Source: Hyalella azteca (lineage: Eukaryota > Arthropoda > Malacostraca > Amphipoda > Hyalellidae). Taken from it: a DNA stretch of 64,000 nt. The notes beneath the pieces are model-generated. The model worked only from the letters and a program-made list of their open reading frames with translations. It had not been told where the DNA came from and did no database searches. The position numbers were made by a program, and so were the translations under genes. The stretch is taken from assembly GCF_000764305.2 (NCBI RefSeq), contig NW_025935717.1:310001-374000 (forward strand). Direction: 5' to 3'. Below are positions 57,871 to 64,000 of this stretch, piece by piece (within the stretch, counting starts at the first letter, position 1; each line of letters starts with the position of its first letter).

Positions 57871-60800
57871 CTGAAAATAATTGAGAAATTCATACATCAG
57901 CCTAGAATTTTAATGAAAGATTTCAAAGTCTGATATCTAATTTAGTATTTATTAATATGGAAATTTTTCGAAAAAACAGTTTCCAAAAGTGGTTTAAAAA
58001 GTTATGTGGATGTCACAGAGGTAGTTACGCAATTTATTAATAGAAACTCGGTATAGATCTTAAAAGTTAGGTTTCCGCTTTTTTCGAAAGGATAATTAAG
58101 GTTTGATGAGAAAGATGAGGTTGTTCTATTTACCAATTGAAAGAAGATTTTACATGAAAGCTGTTCACGTTTATCTTCACTACAAAACATCAGCTAAGGA
58201 ATGGCAGGAACTCTGAAAGTTTACCTTCTTGCAGTTGTTCCTATTTTTCTTGCCGAATTGATCGACCATCTTGCCAAGTTGCTGGAAATTATCCTGGGAG
58301 TTTGGTGCTTGGTAAGTCTTCTCTTTCTCTTGTGGCACTTCGTTCTGGTGGCTCGACGACCTCGTTGAAGATGCGGGAGCAGCTAACGTCGAGAAAATAC
58401 CATTATTAACATTGATGGATCATGAATTTGTAAAGTGGAAATTTCTACGGGAATATTCAATTAAAAACAACGATTGGCCTGTCCTAAAATCCATCACCGA
58501 ATGACGATGTAATCATGAATTTTTATATTTTTCCCAATGATGAACTTTTCATTGATGCAAAAAATCTTAGAAGCCCATTAAAATGCATAAGTTCGGTTAT
58601 CTGAACTGAAAAGAGACTGGAAACTTAGGTGTGAGTGAAGATGTGACAGTCACTCATCTGTGTCACCCATTTCTGCACGTGTGTTGAGGTCATCACAGTT
58701 CAAATTCTAACAATAATTAATAAGAGAAAGATTTTTTGCAAAGGAATTTATGTAATAAATGTACGCCGATATACTGATGGAAATTTTTCACAGTCGAATG
58801 AGGTCAGCTCCATTAACAGATAGAGTTATGTTGCAAAATAGATCTCTGGTCTAAATTAACAAATGTTAATTAATATTGATTAAAACCATGTCTGTACAGA
58901 TGTCGCTACTAATGAAGAAGGGTCTATGTTATGGACTCAGAAGTATGTGATTTTCAAACATTCCTCGTGTGTATATATTTTTTAATCAAGTCAATGTCAC
59001 TGTCAACGAGAAAATCTTTTGTTATCAATTATATGGTCCCGTTGTTATTCATTAAATGGTTACTCACGGTAAGAGCCGTTTTTCATTGGACCAATAATAC
59101 AACCCTATCAGATCCTCATTCACTCACGAGCCGATCTCAGATCCGCAGAATCTTTACGATCTTCCTGCAGTCCAGACTCTGCTACAGCTTTCTTCTGATC
59201 GTCGGTCCCGAAGTCGAAGTTGATGTCGTCAAATTTGGGGAATTCAAACTTGTACGGATCGCTGTTACTCCCTTTTGAGTACAATTGTCAGATAATATAT
59301 GATGAAATATCCGATCAAATGTCTGAATAAAAATGTAATAAAGTAGGCATATATTGATAATAATTAACTCAACGAATGAATCGACAATTATAACAAATAA
59401 TTTGTAACTTGATGCCTGAAGTGGCTACATGCAAAAAACGTATTTGCAAAATACATCAAGCGTTAAGAGACTGGTGACATGTTACATTCTAAACACTGGT
59501 GACAGGCTATTTGGTATTCACTGAAGACAAGTTACATGGTATTCTCTGGTTGAAAGATTAATGGGATTCAACCGAGCGAAGGTCGTACAGTTGACAAATT
59601 TGACAGTTAATCAACGTAAGTGTTTAAGTACACATTTTTTTTACTTGAAATGGAATTTTCACGTCAACGACTGATTCACAAAGCCAAAAATTAATGGAAA
59701 CGTCGAAAGTAACATGAAATGAGTGTGGTAGCATTTTACTGTAAATCGCCATAGGGATCATATTCCAGCACAGAACACCTCGAATTATATCAGCTAGGAA
59801 AGTCGCTTTTCAAATTTTTAAAACGTGTTATCGGTCAACTTGAAAACATTCATCATCATTTGGTTGTCCCTTATTAAAATGCTCCATTGATCAAATTTAT
59901 ATGATTCAGTGTCATTTTATTGCACTTATTAAAATGAGTCATTAGCAGAGTTGACAATGTTAATAATTATTTTACTGGATCTTATTAATATGTATCAATT
60001 ATCAAGTTGAGTGAGCACAGTCGAGTGAAGATGGTTCTTAGGTTCTCTGGAGATCATTATCTTAGGTCATCAACAATCTGGAGGACCTAAGAACCACATG
60101 AGGGAGGCTCACAATGAGACCATCACCCGAGCGACATTGGAGGCCTGCACCAGCATAGTTATGCGGTGCCCCGACCCATCGAGACTGGCGATAGCTGAGG
60201 CCCTCATTATCAAGGGCGAGTCTCCAGCTATCAACCTCCAAACTACAGGATTTGTCCGGTCGCTAAAATTATTTTCAGAGTAATTTTTAAGCTAATATTT
60301 TAAATTGTATCCACTATACTAAACCATTAATATATACTACTGTCATTTCCAAAGTTCAATTTTAAGTGTTACAAAACCTTCACCTTGTTGATAATGGAAA
60401 TTGTATTTTCGAAACGTCGCATTCCATTAAAATGTCATTTGGTAACCTGCTTTTTGATCTCCCAGCGCCAGTAAGAAATTTTGTTCGATTAATAGAAAAT
60501 CGAATAAGAATATTATTAATAAAAAGCATGCTCTGGTCTTTAATCAAACTTGCATAATCACGTAATTATACTTATTAAAGTTATTAGAGTGCATGCTCAG
60601 TTGCCACCTTGTGCAAAAGGATCGTATGGCTCGGAATTTTTTGCACCTTATTAAAATTTATTTAGTCTAATTTAGTCTAAGTTGATAATATTCATCATCT
60701 TCCTCTAGCAACATATAGAAGTGTTTCTTCAGGTCCTACCTTGCGCGAAAGGATCGTATGGCTCGGAATCGAATCCTTCGAAGGGATCTCGCGTGTCGTA

Positions 60801-63800
60801 GACTTTATCTTGACGGCTTTGTGCGTAGGGTGAGTGGTCGAAGCTGAACAAAGAATTGCGTGAGTAAAACATGAATTTGAAGAATATGATACTCAATAAA
60901 TCTGTATTACAATATTAATTGAAAGGAATCTATGCACAAATAAGGCAAAGAATGAAAGTATTCAATGAATATAATAAAAATAATTTTAACATTTCATAAA
61001 TTTTTGTGGGTAAAATATTACCGCTTTTAAAATCTTCCAACGAGTGCAACATTTTCAAAATGAACCATTCAAATTTCAAATTCGTTAAAATGTTGAATCA
61101 AAAATGCCCAAAAATATCTCAGTAGGTGTCAAAATATTGACAATATTTATTCTATTTGGCTAATTTTCATTGTTTTTATTATGCTGAAAAATGTTACGGA
61201 CAAATTACCAGGAAATTAAGTTGTTTAAACGAAAAGTTTATCATTAGTATAAGATTACGTATTACTAATTTTCCGTGAACATGAAAATTTATTTATGCAA
61301 CAATTTTTTATCGTAACTTTCAACTTTAGAATTAGGATTTATCGAGAAAATTCAATCCACTTTAAAAAATTGGAAATAAATGATATCCGTTTTTTTCCGT
61401 TATGTTTAATTATGTTTAAAAAAATTTTATGAGTATCCAGCCAAACAGTATTTTTAACAGCGGGATGCCCTTAGTTTAAAAAGAACAATATCCTGTAAAA
61501 AAAGAAATTTGTTTTAGAGTTCACATTGTTGGAGGACGGCCGTCTTAACTGCAGGCAATTGAATATTATACTGAAATTCTAGAATAAATTATTAATTAAG
61601 AGGTAATTCATCCATGAGTACCGCATATGAATTATTTCAAGGGCTCTGCAGAGAATAATATTTACAAAAAAATTACAACCGATCAATAATTGATTGACTT
61701 CCCTTTCATGGTGCGAAGTCCACGAGTTATTTTCCCTATATCCCGAATAAATGTTTAAGTGTTTAAGAATTATAATCATCAAAACTAGTGATTATTATTC
61801 TATAATTTTATAAGAAATTTGCAATCAAAATAAATATTTTATAGGCAATAAAAAAGAGTTTTCTTCCTATTTCATACTTTTTATCGACAGAATAACCAAA
61901 GCCAAATTATTATATATTTTCCCATTCAACCACGAGCCAACATTTAATTTATGCTTCAAATTAAAGTTTAATTGAAGTTTTTCTTTCCAGTTTTGTTATT
62001 CATAAATAAATATAAGTTTTACTGTTATTTTAGATTTTAAGTATCTGTATTTATACCATTCAAATTAGGAAATTTTCAAATTTCTAGTTAATTCTTTTCA
62101 TTAATAAATACTGCTTTTTTTTAAATGTTGAAAACGAATTTTAATAGAAGTAGTTGTGTGTTAAAGTTTTATACGAAAACGCTTTGATGTTTATGGGGCA
62201 AACGAAGCTTCACCTTTTTTTGAATTCGAGGTCAAAATCAAAATGGTCATCGCTATCATGCGGTGCATCACTCTCTTCTCTTCCATGCTCATCATTTTCT
62301 TTTTCCTGTTCCTTTCCTCTGTCACCATCTACATCGTGGAATTTGACTTTCTCATGGTCTTTTCCATCATGGTGCTTATTTTTTTCCGGTTGAATTTCAT
62401 TGGCCCGAAAACCGTCATTTCGGTTGTTGTTTTCATCGACATTCGCTTTTTTGTCGCGATATGTTTCTTCTTTTTTGTTCTTATGAGAAGAGTGAGGTGC
62501 GATCTTTTCATCCTCTTCGTGATCAACGGTTCTAAAAAGGTGGTAGTTGGGTGGGAGCTTATCCGTCTTTTCAGCTTCTGGTTCTGCTTGTACAGGATGA
62601 GTTGGTGGTGAAGAATCCGGTCTTTGTTGCGATTTAGGTGGAGAAATTGGTGGGGAACTTGGTTCGTGATCGTCTAATCTTGGTCGAGATTTGGTTGAAG
62701 GAGCCGGAAAGATATTTGGGTTGTAGCCACCAGATCTTGGTTCAGATATTTCTGGATCAGGAGACTCGGAGCTTCTTTGTGGTTGTGGTTGATGGTACGG
62801 TTTGGATGGTTGTCCCCCGTTTTCAGGAGATTTGTTTTGGTTGCTAGTTTGTGGGTGCGGACGACTGCTTGGGTATTGTTGGTTGTGATAATTACCTTGT
62901 CGATGTGGCTTGTTATTTATTTGTATATGCTCATTATTATTATGGTGGTTGTGGTTCACATAGTCAGGCTTCCTACTATCGCTGTTATTGTCTGGGCTGG
63001 AATCTCGATGATTATTATGATGGTTTCCTTGAATGCTGCTACGATACTGATCATTGCGTACGCTTTGCTGATGGTTATTAAGGGGTAGTGGTGATGAATT
63101 GTCATGATCATTTTGCTGATATTGACCGTGTGGTTGATGAGTTATTGGTGGTGATGTTTGGTGTGGTTGACTTAGATGATGTGGTGATGTATTAATGGTT
63201 GCTTCATCTGAAGATGGGTTTTCCCTAACATGGTGATGTTCGTTAGTTTTTTCGTGTGGTGGTATCTCATGAAAACCGCGGTTAATGCTAGGTTGGTCCA
63301 CAGGAGTGTAAATTTGATGACGCTGTTGGTTTTGTTGAACTGGATATTGATGGTGATTTTGCTGCTGGTGTTGATTTCGTTCTTGATGCAATGACGGTTG
63401 AGGTCCTTCGAAAGGCTGATTTTGTTGTTGATGATGTTGATGATGTTGTTGATGCTGTTGTTCTGTCTGTTGTTGATGGTGGAGAGGAGCTTGAGGTTGG
63501 GAATACGAATAATAAGTGTTCTGATGTGGAGGCTCGTGACTGTCCTTAAGAACACTGTCTTGTTCGCTGTTCTGTCCAGTCTGCGGATGAACAGCTACGT
63601 TCTGAGCGTCCGATGGCTGCTGTTGAACAACCAATGATCCTTGTTCATGCTGATGATGAACCGGCCTCTGGTGATTATGATTCCGAGGAACAGCATGACT
63701 TTGTTCATGAACGACAGCCGACCGTTGACGTTGATGTAGAGGAGCAGTTGGTCTCTGTTGAATAGCGCTTTGTTGGTGCAAAAGAGGAACAGTTGGCCTC

Positions 63801-64000
63801 TGTTGAATTGTCTCGTATTGATTCGGCAGCTGGTGTGGAACAACAGAAAGCTGTTGATGCTGTTGATTACTTGTTGGAACGATGGCAGTATTCTGTTGAT
63901 TATGCTGCGGGTGGTTATAAAATTGTTGTTGAAGCTGTTGTTGCGGTTGATAAAGTGGCTGTTGCAAATGCGCTTGTTGGTTAAAATGCTGTTGTTGATG
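57730..64000 (-). CDS. Gene 3: Gln/His-rich protein with C-terminal Cys module (5' end off-window)
   Basis: Minus-strand exons are 64000-62214 (open at the window edge), 60843-60740, 60646-60608 (microexon candidate), 59271-59128, 58382-58225 and 57870-57730. All borders are GT/AG and phases agree with or without the microexon; 790 residues are visible with it. The protein runs from a long Gln/His/Pro/Asn-rich, probably disordered part, through an acidic/basic charged stretch, to YDPFAQ and FEFPKFDDINFDFG segments. It ends in a compact module with Cys residues in the order NCKK...MTCYIC...EECMYAS. From memory, several uncharacterised secreted insect proteins end in a similar TCYVC...CSY module. 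Function is unknown; the N-terminus and any signal peptide lie outside the window. Confidence 0.8.
58225..58382 (-). CDS. Gene 3, exon before the Cys motif
   Basis: The acceptor is CGACGTTAG and the donor is AAGAAG|GTAAAC. It is 158 nt, phase 1 in and 0 out. It contains QAPNSQDNFQQLGKMVDQFG and ends NNCKK. Confidence 0.9.
59128..59271 (-). CDS. Gene 3, 144-nt exon
   Basis: The acceptor is TACTCAAAAG and the donor is CGGCTC|GTGAGT. It is phase 1 in and 1 out. It encodes SNSDPYKFEFPKFDDINFDF followed by a charged tail. Confidence 0.85.
60098..60283 (+). pseudogene. C-terminal fragment of a retroelement, GIY-YIG-like tail
   Basis: The frame encodes CPDPSRLAIAEALIIKGESP followed by AINLQTTG and RSLKLF. 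The pattern R-L-x-x-x-EALxIK...P-x-xN-x-Q is what follows the catalytic core in the endonuclease end of Penelope-like elements. It lies in a gene 3 intron, antisense to the gene. The clade is uncertain because the GIY-YIG core itself is missing. Confidence 0.5.
60608..60646 (-). CDS. Gene 3, candidate 39-nt microexon
   Basis: The minus strand reads TTTTAATAAG|GTGCAAAAAATTCC...GCACAAG|GTGGCA. It is phase 1 in and 1 out, adding 13 residues, G-A-K-N-SEPYDPFAQ. The last nine residues are identical to the end of the preceding exon (60740-60770), with only synonymous differences (TTC/TTT, GCG/GCA). The acceptor lacks a good pyrimidine tract. It fits a series SEPYDPFAQ, SEPYDPFAQ, SDPYKFEF across three consecutive exons. 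Confidence 0.6.
60740..60843 (-). CDS. Gene 3, YDPFAQ exon
   Basis: The acceptor is TTTGTTCAG and the donor is GCGCAAG|GTAGGA. It is 104 nt, phase 2 in and 1 out. It encodes FDHSPYAQSRQDKVYDTRDP and FEGFDSEPYDPFAQ. Confidence 0.9.
60844..62213. other. Gene 3 intron
   Basis: AT-rich sequence, with no repeats or exons recognised. Confidence 0.4.
62214..64000 (-). CDS. Gene 3, long Gln/His-rich exon (partial)
   Basis: It is open from the window edge for 595 codons to a donor AAAAAAAG|GTGAAG. The first part is dominated by QQ, HQQ, QHH and NHH (for example HHQQQTEQQHQQHHQHHQQQ), then Pro/Ser-rich (SPPISPPKSQQRPDSSPP). It ends with a charged stretch and DSDDHFDFDLEFKK. Low complexity makes the residues uninformative about function. 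Plus-strand frames across it are shadows. Confidence 0.85.

Noticed and set aside
62154..63984. Plus-strand frames with hydrophobic Val/Leu/Met-rich residues
   Set aside because: They are antisense shadows of the Gln/His-rich coding strand of gene 3, where CAA/CAT codons read as TTG/ATG on the other strand.

Overview
The window looks like nuclear DNA from an insect or a close arthropod. It is AT-rich, its genes are split by spliceosomal introns with GT/AG borders, one interstitial TTAGG-type array is present, and one promoter carries a TATA box plus TCAKTY initiators. The non-genic part is crowded with DNA transposons, tRNA-derived SINEs and more than a dozen tandem arrays. I see no operons, CRISPR arrays, rRNA genes or functional tRNA genes.

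Four split protein genes could be assembled by hand from splice sites and codon phase. Gene 1 (+, about 13.3-23.2 kb) encodes a very long Lys/His/Gly-rich protein whose 2.5-kb central exon is Gln-rich and low-complexity. Gene 2 (+, 29.7-33.3 kb) is a complete secreted His/Gly-rich protein of 379 residues with a recognisable promoter and signal peptide. Genes 1 and 2 share exon lengths (144 and 153 nt), phases and residue patterns at their 3' ends, so they are tandem paralogues. Gene 3 (-, from beyond the right edge down to 57.7 kb) encodes a Gln/His-rich protein ending in a four-cysteine module. Gene 4 (+, 38.7-50.6 kb) is a rhodopsin-like, probably peptide-activated, G-protein-coupled receptor with a Gln-rich tail; the exon for transmembrane segment 3 could not be found.

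Layout: 0.2-4.9 kb is one large fold-back element carrying three younger insertions. 6.3-11 kb holds three SINE copies, hAT-like ends and a LINE 3' end. 11.7-12.7 kb has minisatellites. 13.3-33.3 kb holds the two paralogous genes, separated by repeat-rich DNA. 33.3-38.4 kb is mostly featureless apart from a TTAA-flanked element. 38.7-50.6 kb is the receptor gene, with a 1.5-kb 19-bp array in one intron. 52-55.5 kb has a fold-back element, a reverse-transcriptase relic and a Tc1-like element with IR/DR ends. 57.6-64 kb is gene 3.

The points most worth a second look are: (i) a 39-nt candidate microexon in gene 3 that repeats the end of the neighbouring exon with only synonymous changes in the shared part; (ii) a tandem duplication of gene 3's stop-codon region that appears to have produced its polyadenylation signal; (iii) exon-derived fragments in a gene 2 intron, one with in-phase splice sites; (iv) the missing receptor exon, whose loss keeps the reading frame; (v) two sister transposons whose repeated internal motif differs in the same way at several sites. 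All gene models are manual and have no transcript support.
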